Source: Verrucomicrobiota bacterium (GTDB lineage Bacteria; Verrucomicrobiota; Verrucomicrobiia; Limisphaerales; BJHT01). From it: DNA of 49,122 nucleotides. A program made the position numbers and the translations under genes. The notes under the pieces are model-generated. The model saw only the letters and a list, made by a program, of their open reading frames with translations, did not search any database and was not told where the DNA came from. Each line of letters starts with the position of its first letter. The stretch's first letter is position 1. Positions 41,761 to 49,122 of this stretch are shown in pieces. Location: assembly GCA_014193395.1 (NCBI GenBank), contig BJHT01000015.1, forward strand, positions 1 to 49,122, written 5' to 3'.

Positions 41761-43029
41761 ATGAACACCGCGTCCACGACCGCCGCCAGCACCGCCGCCA
41801 GCACTGCTTCCTTCGCCCGTTACGCCTGGTTCCTCGTCGCGTTGCTCTGGCCGGTGGCGCTGCTCAACTACCTCGACCGCCAACTGCTCGCGGCGATGAA
41901 ATTCTCGCTGATGGCGGATGTTCCCACGATCGGCTCGGAGGCGAACTGGGGCCTGCTGCCCGCGGTGTTCAAGTGGGTGTATGCGATTCTCAGCCCGGTC
42001 GGCGGCTTCCTCGCGGACCGCTTCGGCGCGCGGTTTGTGATCGGCGGGAGCCTGCTGGTCTGGTCGGCGGTGACGTGGGCGACGGGGCACGTTCACACGT
42101 TCGATCAACTGCTCGTCACGCGCGCGCTCATGGGCATCAGCGAGGCGTGCTACATCCCGGCGGCGCTGGCGTTGATCGCGAATTATCACACCGACCAAAC
42201 GCGCTCGCGCGCCGTGGGCATTCACCAGATGGCCATCTATGTCGGCATCATGATCGGCGGCTTCAGCGGCTACGCGGCGGACAATCCGTCGCTCGGCTGG
42301 CGCTGGGCGTTTTCGGCGGCGGGCCTGACGGGCGTGATCTACGCGGTCCCGCTGCTGTTCCTGTTGCGCAACGCCCCCTCGCGTGCCGACGCCGCGACCG
42401 TGCCGCGGACCGCGCCGCTTGCCGCCTTTCGCGAATTGCTCACCAACCGCTCGTTCATCCTGCTCGTGCTTTTTTTCACGCTGCCCGCGATGGCCGGGTG
42501 GGTGGTGAAAGACTGGATGCCCGCCATTCTCAAGCAGCAGTTCGGCATCGGGCAGGGCCGCGCAGGCGTGTCGGCGACGCTCTTCGTGAACATCGCCGCG
42601 CTGCTCGGCGCGATCCTCGGCGGCTGGCTCGCGGACCGCTGGATGCGGCGCTCGCAGCGTGGGCGCATCTACACGAGTGCGCTCGGGATGAGCCTGCTGA
42701 TCCCCGCGTTGTTCGGCGTGGGTAACGCCGGCACGCTCGCGGTGGCGGTGTTTTTCCTCGTGCTGTTCGGCCTCGGCTGGGGCGCGTTTGATTGCAACAA
42801 CATGCCCATCCTCTCGCAGATCGTGCGCCCCGAATTGCGCGCGACCGGCTACGGCGTGATGAACCTCGTGAGCATCAGTTGCGGCGGTTTCGCCGACGTG
42901 GCCTTCGGCGCGCTGCGCGACCGGCACGTGCCGTTGAATCTCATCTTCGGCGTCTTCGCCAGCACCGCGATGCTGTCGGTGGTGCTGGTGCTGTTGATCA
43001 AACCGAAGCTCAGTGACCCGCGTGAATGA
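41761..43029 (+). CDS. MFS transporter
   Basis: A 422-aa major facilitator of the 12-span type. After an Ala/Ser/Thr-rich N-terminus, LNYLDRQLLAAM marks span 1, and GGFLADRFGARFVIGGSLLVWS is the loop 2-3 signature. ALMGISEACYIPAALALIANY fits span 4-5 of the hexuronate/sialate-like ACS subgroup. The C-terminal half repeats the pattern (GGWLADRWMRRSQRGR). I use ATG 41761 rather than a start nine codons upstream. It is 10 nt before the sialidase gene, so it may import a released sugar; the substrate is inferred from context only. Confidence 0.88.
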   Translation: MNTASTTAASTAASTASFARYAWFLVALLWPVALLNYLDRQLLAAMKFSLMADVPTIGSEANWGLLPAVFKWVYAILSPVGGFLADRFGARFVIGGSLLVWSAVTWATGHVHTFDQLLVTRALMGISEACYIPAALALIANYHTDQTRSRAVGIHQMAIYVGIMIGGFSGYAADNPSLGWRWAFSAAGLTGVIYAVPLLFLLRNAPSRADAATVPRTAPLAAFRELLTNRSFILLVLFFTLPAMAGWVVKDWMPAILKQQFGIGQGRAGVSATLFVNIAALLGAILGGWLADRWMRRSQRGRIYTSALGMSLLIPALFGVGNAGTLAVAVFFLVLFGLGWGAFDCNNMPILSQIVRPELRATGYGVMNLVSISCGGFADVAFGALRDRHVPLNLIFGVFASTAMLSVVLVLLIKPKLSDPRE

Positions 43030-43039
43030 TTGAAATGAA

Positions 43040-45322
43040 ATGAAGCTGAAAACTTTTTCCCTCGCTGTTTTCCTCTGCGTTTTCTGCGCCTCGCTCTTCG
43101 CCGCCGAGCCTTACGCCTGGTATCGCGCCGACGCGGGTTTGCAGTCGAGCGGCGGCGTGGTCACGAGCTGGGAGGATGCAGGCAAGGCCAGGTCGCTCAC
43201 CCACATTTTCGGCACGCCGCGCGTGTGGAAAGTGAAGACCCCGACGGGCGTGACGGAGGTCGTGCGCTTCGATGGCAGCGCGGCGGTCTGGCAGCCGGCG
43301 CAATCGTGGGGCCGCCTCGAGGGCGCGCGCACGGTGCTCGTGTTCGCCCGCATTCCGCGCGGTGCGGACGGCGTGTTGTGCGACGGCTCGACGCGCTCGG
43401 GCGCGGATGCCATCCGCGTGCCGGGCGACGACCGCGGCTGGCAGGTGCTGCGGTTCGAGCGCACGGCGGGCGCTCTCGGCGGCTTCATCCTCGGCGCGGA
43501 CGTGGCGACGAAGAACGGGTTGAAGTGCGACGTGGCCGAGGTGCTGGTGTTTGGCGCAGCGCTCAGCGAGGCGGAGTTCGCGGCACAGGCGGCGCGGCTG
43601 AAGCAGAAGTGGGGCGAGCCGGTGGATTTGCCCGAGGCCGACCAGGCGCAGCCATTCGCGCCCTTTGCCGGACTCACGACGAAATACTTGCGCAAGAGCG
43701 GCGAGGACGGCGTGAACACGTATCGCATCCCCGGCCTGGCGACCTCGACGAACGGCACGCTGCTGGCGGTGTTCGATCTGCGGCACAACAACGGCGGCGA
43801 CCTGCCGGGCAAGATCGATGTCGGCCTCACGCGCAGCACGGACGACGGCGAGACGTGGAGCGCGACGCAGCGGGTGTTGCACTTCGACGGCAGCGGCGTG
43901 GGCGATCCGACCGTGTTGGTGGATCGCGAGACGGGCAGCATTTTCGTGGCGGCGCTGTGGTCGAAAGGCAACCGCGCGTGGAACGGCTCCGGGCCGGGCA
44001 TGGCGCCGGCGGAGACGGGGCAGTTCGTTATCACGCGCAGCGACGACGACGGCGTGACGTGGTCCGCGCCGCTCAGCATCACCGCGCAGGTCAAGCAACC
44101 GGAGTGGCGTTTGTGTTTCAACGGACCGGGCCGCGGCATCCAGCTCCGCGACGGCACGCTGGTGTTGCCCGCGCAGTTCCGCGATGCGAAGGGCACGCCG
44201 CATTCGTGTTTCGTTTCCAGCCGCGACCACGGCACGACGTGGAAAATGTCGCCGCCGTGCGTCGGCCCGACGAGCGAGTCGCAGGTGGCGGAGCTGTCCG
44301 ATGGCGGCCTGCTCATCACGCTGCGTGACGAGTCGCGCAGCGGACAGCGGCTGTGGGCGAAGTTTGACGGGAAGCAGTGGAGCGAGCCGTGGCGCGCGCT
44401 GCCGGACCCAACCTGCCAGGCGAGCCTGCTGCGGCATCCCAATGGCACGCTGCTCTTCAGCAATCCGGCGAACGCGAAATCGCGCCGGACGCTCACCGTG
44501 CGCACGAGCAACGACGACGGCAAAACGTGGAGCGACGGCCGCGTGGTTGACCCGGGCGCGGCCATGTATTCGTGCCTGACGGTCATGCGCGACGGGCGCG
44601 TCGCGATGCTCTACGAAGGCGCGGGCGGCTTGATTTTCGCGCGCTTCGCCGTCGAGGGCGCGAACCTCGCGGCGCTGTCGGAGGGGCGTTTCGAGACGAC
44701 CGGCAAGTTCGGCTGGTGGCCCGCGCGGCACGCCGCGAAGGTCGCTGAAACCAAAGCGGGCGTGGAAATTGTCTTCCTCGGCGATTCGATCACGCAGAAC
44801 TGGGAGACGGCGGGCAAGGCCGTGTGGGAGCAGCACTACGCCGGACGCAAGGCTGCGAATTACGGCTTCGGCGGCGACTCCACGCAGCACGTCCTGTGGC
44901 GGCTCGACCACGGCGAGTTCGACGGCCTGAAGCCGCGTGTGTGCATCCTCCACATCGGCACCAACAACGCGCGGCACGGCGATTTCACACCGGCGCAGAT
45001 CGCCGAGGGCATCCGTGCGGTGCTCGACAAACTCGCGGTGAAATGCCCGCAGACCCAGGTGCTGCTGCTCGCGATCTTCCCGCGCGATGCCGACGCGACC
45101 GGCGAGATGCGCCGCAAATGCGAGGCCGTGAACGCGCTGCTGCCCGCGCTCGCCGACGGGAAGCGCGTGCATTTCCTGAATCTCAACTCCGCCTTCCTCC
45201 AGCCCGACGGCACGCTCACCCGCGCCATCGCGCCCGATCTGCTGCATCTCAGCGCGACGGGCTACGAACGCTGGGCCAAAGCGATGGCTCCGAAGTTGAA
45301 CGAACTGCTCGACCGCAAATAA
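43040..45322 (+). CDS. Exported sialidase fused to an SGNH/GDSL hydrolase
   Basis: A 760-aa exported protein in three parts. A signal peptide (KTFSLAVFLCVFCASLFA) precedes a LamG/concanavalin-like domain (about 22-200). Then comes a GH33-type sialidase (about 215-560) with the YRIP motif and four Asp-boxes near residues 265, 334, 394 and 490 (STDDGETW, SDDDGVTW, SRDHGTTW, SNDDGKTW), plus LYEGAG near the expected nucleophile Tyr. Last is an SGNH esterase (about 575-755) with GDSIT (582), GGDS, GTNNA (640) and DLLHLSATGY (734-743). The esterase may remove O-acetyl groups that block sialidase. It is flanked by an MFS gene (10 nt before) and a sulfatase gene (11 nt after), on one strand. Confidence 0.9.
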   Translation: MKLKTFSLAVFLCVFCASLFAAEPYAWYRADAGLQSSGGVVTSWEDAGKARSLTHIFGTPRVWKVKTPTGVTEVVRFDGSAAVWQPAQSWGRLEGARTVLVFARIPRGADGVLCDGSTRSGADAIRVPGDDRGWQVLRFERTAGALGGFILGADVATKNGLKCDVAEVLVFGAALSEAEFAAQAARLKQKWGEPVDLPEADQAQPFAPFAGLTTKYLRKSGEDGVNTYRIPGLATSTNGTLLAVFDLRHNNGGDLPGKIDVGLTRSTDDGETWSATQRVLHFDGSGVGDPTVLVDRETGSIFVAALWSKGNRAWNGSGPGMAPAETGQFVITRSDDDGVTWSAPLSITAQVKQPEWRLCFNGPGRGIQLRDGTLVLPAQFRDAKGTPHSCFVSSRDHGTTWKMSPPCVGPTSESQVAELSDGGLLITLRDESRSGQRLWAKFDGKQWSEPWRALPDPTCQASLLRHPNGTLLFSNPANAKSRRTLTVRTSNDDGKTWSDGRVVDPGAAMYSCLTVMRDGRVAMLYEGAGGLIFARFAVEGANLAALSEGRFETTGKFGWWPARHAAKVAETKAGVEIVFLGDSITQNWETAGKAVWEQHYAGRKAANYGFGGDSTQHVLWRLDHGEFDGLKPRVCILHIGTNNARHGDFTPAQIAEGIRAVLDKLAVKCPQTQVLLLAIFPRDADATGEMRRKCEAVNALLPALADGKRVHFLNLNSAFLQPDGTLTRAIAPDLLHLSATGYERWAKAMAPKLNELLDRK

Positions 45323-45333
45323 TCTCCCCGACC

Positions 45334-46806
45334 ATGCACCGCGTCCTCCTCTCGCTCCTCGTTCTCTGCACCGCCGCGAACATCAGCGCCTTCGCCGCCG
45401 CGGCCGCCAACGCGCCGCGCAACATCATCTTCATTCTCAGCGACGATCATCGCTGGGACTTCCTCAGCTTCATGCCCGAGGCCCCGAAGTTTTTGGAGAC
45501 GCCCAATCTCGACCGCCTCGCCAAGGAAGGCGCGCACCTGCGCAACGCCTTTGTCAGCACGTCGCTCTGCTCGCCGAGCCGCGCCTCGATTCTCACGGGG
45601 CAATACATGCACCACCATCGCGTGGTCGATAATCAGCGGCCCGAGCCGGCGGGCATCCGCTTCTTTCCCGAGTATCTGCGCGCGGCGGGCTACCGGACCG
45701 CGTTCTTCGGCAAATGGCACATGGGTGACGACAGCGACGCGCCCCGGCCGGGCTTCGACCACTGGGCAGCGTTTCGCGGGCAGGGCGAATACTTCGATCC
45801 GGCGCTCAACGTGAACGGCACGCGCCAGACCTTCAAAGGCTACAGCACCGACGTGCTCACCGATCTCGCGCTCGAGTGGCTCGGCCAAAAGCGCGACCAG
45901 CCGTGCTTTCTCTACCTCTCGTTCAAGGCCCCGCACTACCCGTTCGAGCCAGCCCCGCGCCACAAGGGCCGCTACGACAAATTCCCCGTGCCCTATCCGC
46001 CGACGATGGCGAACACCGAGGCCAACTACGCCTCGCAACCGCGCTGGGTCCGCGAGCGCCGCTACGGCATTCACGGCGTGGACCACATGGAAACGGGACG
46101 CTTCGACCACGACCCGGTGCCGTCGTTTGAAACTCTCTACCGCCGCTACTCCGAGGCTGTGCATTCCGTGGATGAAAATGTCGGACGCGTGCTGAAGGCC
46201 ATCGAGGCCGCCGGGCAGCGCGAGAACACGCTGGTGGTTTACATGGGCGACAACGGCTTCGCGCTCGGCGAGCACGGCTTCTATGACAAGCGCGACGCCT
46301 TCGAGACGAGCATCCGCGTGCCGCTGCTGGCGTGGGCACCAGGCGTGATCCAGCCCGGCACGGTGGTCACGCCGATGGTGCAGAACATCGACATCGGCCC
46401 GTCGCTGCTGGACGCCGCCGGCGCAGCCGCTCCGGCCAACACACCGCGCATGGACGGCCGCTCCTTCTGGCCGTTGCTGCAAGGCCGCGCGACGCCGTGG
46501 CGCGATCACATTCTCTACGAGTATTACTGGGAATGGAATTTCCCGGCGACGCCTACGACCTTCGCGATTCGCACGGACCGCTGGAAATACATCTCCTACC
46601 AGGGCATCTGGGACCACGACAGCCTCCACGATTTGCAGACCGACCCGCACGAGCGGCACAACTTGATCAACGTCCCCGCCTTCGCCGCACAGGCCGAGAA
46701 GCTGCGCGCGCAACTCTTCAATGAACTCGGCGCGTCCGGTGGTTTGCAGATGCCCATCTTCCCGCCCGCCGGCGAAGCGTTGCACGATCGCAAGCTGCGG
46801 CGCTGA
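45334..46806 (+). CDS. Exported sulfatase
   Basis: A 490-aa type I sulfatase with a signal peptide (MHRVLLSLLVLCTAANISAF). The formylglycine site is C79-S-P-S-R (SLCSPSRASILTG), and metal ligands are in SDDHRWD and MGDNGFALGEHG. Choline/iduronate-sulfatase-like neighbours have a similar GKWHMGD stretch. The Cys must be converted to formylglycine; no maturase gene is in the window. Start at ATG 45334, 11 nt after the sialidase gene. With the sialidase it suggests attack on sulfated, sialylated glycans such as mucins. Confidence 0.93.
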   Translation: MHRVLLSLLVLCTAANISAFAAAAANAPRNIIFILSDDHRWDFLSFMPEAPKFLETPNLDRLAKEGAHLRNAFVSTSLCSPSRASILTGQYMHHHRVVDNQRPEPAGIRFFPEYLRAAGYRTAFFGKWHMGDDSDAPRPGFDHWAAFRGQGEYFDPALNVNGTRQTFKGYSTDVLTDLALEWLGQKRDQPCFLYLSFKAPHYPFEPAPRHKGRYDKFPVPYPPTMANTEANYASQPRWVRERRYGIHGVDHMETGRFDHDPVPSFETLYRRYSEAVHSVDENVGRVLKAIEAAGQRENTLVVYMGDNGFALGEHGFYDKRDAFETSIRVPLLAWAPGVIQPGTVVTPMVQNIDIGPSLLDAAGAAAPANTPRMDGRSFWPLLQGRATPWRDHILYEYYWEWNFPATPTTFAIRTDRWKYISYQGIWDHDSLHDLQTDPHERHNLINVPAFAAQAEKLRAQLFNELGASGGLQMPIFPPAGEALHDRKLRR

Positions 46807-47155
46807 TCGCTGAGTCCGCCAGAGTTGCGCGGCCCGGGCGAAAAACGCTCGGGGTGAGGTGGAGTTGCGTTCAGGTCGCTGCGAAACGGGAACGGAACGG
46901 ACGTCCGAACCAACGAGCCCGGTCGCCTGCGGCAGCGCGTCCGATGGTCGTGACCTGCGCCGGTTTCTTCATTTGCCCATCCGGCCGCCGCGCCGCTCGC
47001 TCGCCGTCCGCTTCTCAATTTTTCCCTCGCCAACGGCAAGTAATGAGCGGCATTCCGATGAACCGACGCCGAACTGAAATCGTCGTACCCGTCATACGTG
47101 CCGATCGCTTCGCACGGCTGTGGTTTCGGTAATCGCTAAATCTGGCAGAGGCCTT
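46807..47155. other. Intergenic region, 349 bp
   Basis: I see no gene, strong hairpin or member of the repeat families here. It should hold the promoter of the last gene; no convincing boxes were found. Confidence 0.45.
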
Positions 47156-49122
47156 ATGAAAACAATGCTGCGATCCCCAGCGGAGAATCCCCATCCGGTT
47201 CCCTCACCAGCCCCACCGCGAGATTTTTCCGCAAGTGCAACGCCGCGGCGATTGAAGGCGCTGGCCATTGCGCTGGCACTGGTGCTGCCGGTGGAAATCC
47301 CGGTCCGCGGCGCGGCCGGTCCGCGCGGCGGGGCGGGCACCAACGCTCCCGCCGCCACGGCGGGTTCGCCAGCGCGCACGGTCTATCGGCTGGCGGAAAT
47401 CATCGAGGTTCACCACGAAGGGAACTACCTCGCCGCGATGAAGGAATACAACCAGTGGATGGCTTCCGGTGGCGCGCCGGATAAGCCCATCCCCCAGGCC
47501 ATCGTCGAAAAGATGTACAAGGCGGCGGGCGAGGGGAAGACGGCCTTCAAGACCGTGGCCAGCCTCATTCAGAACGGCATCGACCTCGACGACGCGACCG
47601 CGACCAAGGAAGGGATCACCCACAAGAAAATCCTCGACCAGCACAACGTCGGCATGGCGCAGATGCGTGACACGATGATTGATGCCGTGATCAACGAGGT
47701 GGCCCAAAAGAACGGCTGGATCATCGGCCGTTCCGACTCGGGCAACGTGAAGGCGGGCATCAAAAGCGATCTCGACCAGACCTTCTACGTTTTCGATGCG
47801 AGCGATCCGAAACAACTCAAGCGGCTCGAGCTCAAGGACGGTGAGTTCATTCAGAAGTTCAAGGACGCCTGGAAGGAAAAGCACCCGAACCTGTCGATTG
47901 AGATGCTCGACATCGCCTCGATCGAGGGGCGCAACCGGTTCCCCGATCCGCGGCAGGCGCGCGGCGATTACCTCTTCGAGTTCGACCGTGTCATCCGCGA
48001 CCTGCGCGCCACCCCCGGCGCGTACACCACGCAGGGCGCCGTGGTGCAGCAGATGCAGTTCCGCGCGCTCGAGGGCATCCTCAAGGAAAACCCGCGCATG
48101 TTTCAGCTCTACGGCCCGGTACACGATGAGCACGGCAAACCAATCCTCGGTGCGGACGGCAGGCCGAAGTTCGACAAGTGGCCGTTCGAGGGCGACACCG
48201 CGGTGAAGTTCATGTTCGGCACGCATCCCGAGCTGCTGCCGGGCCTCGCGTTCGGCGCGGCGCTCGCGAATTTCCTCGAGCTCCAGCACTACCTGCACGC
48301 CGAGAAGTTCGAGGTGAAGTATCATCTCCGCACCTACGAGGATGCGCTGATCGCGCAGTTTCTCGCCGCCGAGGGCTACGATAAACGCGCGAAGCAGGAA
48401 TACGCCGACATGGACCGCGCGCTGCGCAATGACCTCAACGACTTGTTCCTGAACAAGCTTTTTCCCAACGACGCCCACAAACGGCAGTTGCACGCGCTGG
48501 CGATGGACATTTCGGCGGACTTCCGGTTGCTGCACAAAAACAAACCGGAGGACCGGACGAAACTCAGCGAGGCCGTGCAGAAGCTGACGCCGGAGCAGTT
48601 GAAGGATCCGAAACTGGTCGAGGCCGCCATTTTCGACAACCTCGCGAAGAAGCTCTACAAGACCGAGCAGCCCACGCCCGAGCAGATCAAGAGCGCCGTG
48701 GAGATGCACCGCAAGCTCGCCAGCGAGTTTTGTCTCGAGTCCACCTACCACACCTCGGCTGAGGCCTTCCGCCTCCTGCTCCAGCCCGACGGCGCGGGCG
48801 GGCATCACTTCGACATCGAGCGCTATCGCTGCCTGCTGCCGCGTATGGAGGACGCGCAGTGGGCCGAGTTCAAAAAGCAGCAGGGGCAGGGCGTGCTCCT
48901 CACGTTTCTCTACGGTCTTTACGATCTCGGCTGGTCGCGGGGAAACCAGTTGGTGGACCGGCTCATCCGCCAGAACCCGCGCGAGTTCGGACGCTTCCTT
49001 CTCGAACGCCTCACCAATCCCGCCGAGCTGAAGGCGCTGCGCGGCCCGGCCATCGTGCTCGTTTCCGACCTCGCGACGAAGGCGCACTCGCAGGTCGCGT
49101 GGGTGCTGGGCCATGAACACTT
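47156..49122 (+). CDS. Long exported protein of unknown function, cut by the window edge
   Basis: The frame from ATG 47156 stays open for about 655 codons to the end of the window; the stop lies outside. It has a Pro/Ser-rich N-terminus and a hydrophobic stretch (LKALAIALALVLPVEIPV, about residues 34-51) followed by an Ala/Gly linker, probably an unusually long signal or anchor. The rest is charged and largely helical, with many Lys, Glu and Leu and no motif I recognise. An open frame on the opposite strand over the same DNA is a shadow of this gene. Function unknown. Confidence 0.75.
   Translation, partial: MKTMLRSPAENPHPVPSPAPPRDFSASATPRRLKALAIALALVLPVEIPVRGAAGPRGGAGTNAPAATAGSPARTVYRLAEIIEVHHEGNYLAAMKEYNQWMASGGAPDKPIPQAIVEKMYKAAGEGKTAFKTVASLIQNGIDLDDATATKEGITHKKILDQHNVGMAQMRDTMIDAVINEVAQKNGWIIGRSDSGNVKAGIKSDLDQTFYVFDASDPKQLKRLELKDGEFIQKFKDAWKEKHPNLSIEMLDIASIEGRNRFPDPRQARGDYLFEFDRVIRDLRATPGAYTTQGAVVQQMQFRALEGILKENPRMFQLYGPVHDEHGKPILGADGRPKFDKWPFEGDTAVKFMFGTHPELLPGLAFGAALANFLELQHYLHAEKFEVKYHLRTYEDALIAQFLAAEGYDKRAKQEYADMDRALRNDLNDLFLNKLFPNDAHKRQLHALAMDISADFRLLHKNKPEDRTKLSEAVQKLTPEQLKDPKLVEAAIFDNLAKKLYKTEQPTPEQIKSAVEMHRKLASEFCLESTYHTSAEAFRLLLQPDGAGGHHFDIERYRCLLPRMEDAQWAEFKKQQGQGVLLTFLYGLYDLGWSRGNQLVDRLIRQNPREFGRFLLERLTNPAELKALRGPAIVLVSDLATKAHSQVAWVLGHEH

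Noticed and set aside
43010..45247. 745-codon minus-strand open frame
   Set aside because: Antisense to the sialidase-SGNH gene, which has four Asp-boxes and GDSIT; the shadow is Arg/Ala-rich with no motif.
47143..47158. TGGCAGAGGCCTTATG as a sigma-54 promoter
   Set aside because: It overlaps the start codon and lacks the GC of the -12 half at the right spacing.
47204..49120. Long open frame on the minus strand (638 codons) at the window end
   Set aside because: It is the mirror of the plus-strand gene from 47156, which has the better start, exported leader and codon pattern. High GC makes such shadow frames common.

Overview
The window is GC-rich chromosomal DNA that looks like a free-living member of the PVC group, most likely Verrucomicrobiota (inference). 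The support is a cytochrome-c/DUF1549/DUF1553 gene paired with a Tat-exported DUF1501 gene, tandem ThuA proteins, a sulfatase, many exported enzymes and a dense load of foldback repeats. No rRNA, tRNA, CRISPR array, phage module or conventional transposase gene was seen.

Layout. 0-2.7 kb: CCA-adding enzyme and a LOG-family protein, minus strand. 2.8-8.5 kb: the PSD1-type cytochrome gene and its DUF1501 partner, with a VapBC-like toxin-antitoxin cassette (duplicated antitoxin) between them; the toxin stop overlaps the DUF1501 start. 8.8-10.8 kb: a secreted serine hydrolase. 11.2-13.4 kb: a zinc-ribbon membrane protein and an SPFH protein carrying a C-terminal helix-turn-helix, bracketed by two 31-bp direct repeats. 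14.2-21.3 kb: a nitrate/bicarbonate-type ABC uptake operon (Tat-exported binding protein, cytosolic sensor-like paralogue, permease, two different ATPases) followed by an outer-membrane porin that has a perfect FNR/Dnr-type box upstream and an in-frame amber stop. 21.4-22.6 kb: a BglII-like restriction endonuclease and an MT-A70 methyltransferase. 22.7-29.8 kb: a TolB-propeller/M28/PDZ peptidase, a GlpG-like rhomboid, a two-domain polyphosphate:AMP phosphotransferase and a short-chain dehydrogenase. 30-33.5 kb: two small membrane proteins, an SRPBCC protein and two ThuA proteins. 33.9-37.3 kb: a LolD/FtsX-type ABC pair with a His-rich lipoprotein and a DUF3299-like lipoprotein, resembling zinc-linked zrg-type loci. 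37.9-41.3 kb: two overlapping genes for unrecognised exported proteins behind a 22-base homopolymer. 41.8-46.8 kb: MFS transporter, sialidase-SGNH esterase fusion and sulfatase, a likely glycan-use cluster. From 47.2 kb to the edge: a long unrecognised exported protein that runs off the window.

The most unusual signal is a set of short arrays built on a 7-nucleotide period. The heptads differ in sequence between sites but are organised alike. At three sites the arrays form inverted pairs (1461-1672, 15515-15654, 17564-18001), at one site three array types are stacked (26889-27050), and at one site an array lies in frame inside a gene (3346-3378). The 17.6-18.0 kb copy encloses a gene for a four-helix-bundle (S23/Avd-like) protein and splits the nitrate transport operon directly before an ATPase start codon. 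I propose these arrays are traces of one mobile-element type whose only gene, where present, is the four-helix-bundle protein; this is inference. At least five other foldback repeat families crowd the intergenic spaces, especially 37.26-37.77 kb and 41.5-41.7 kb.
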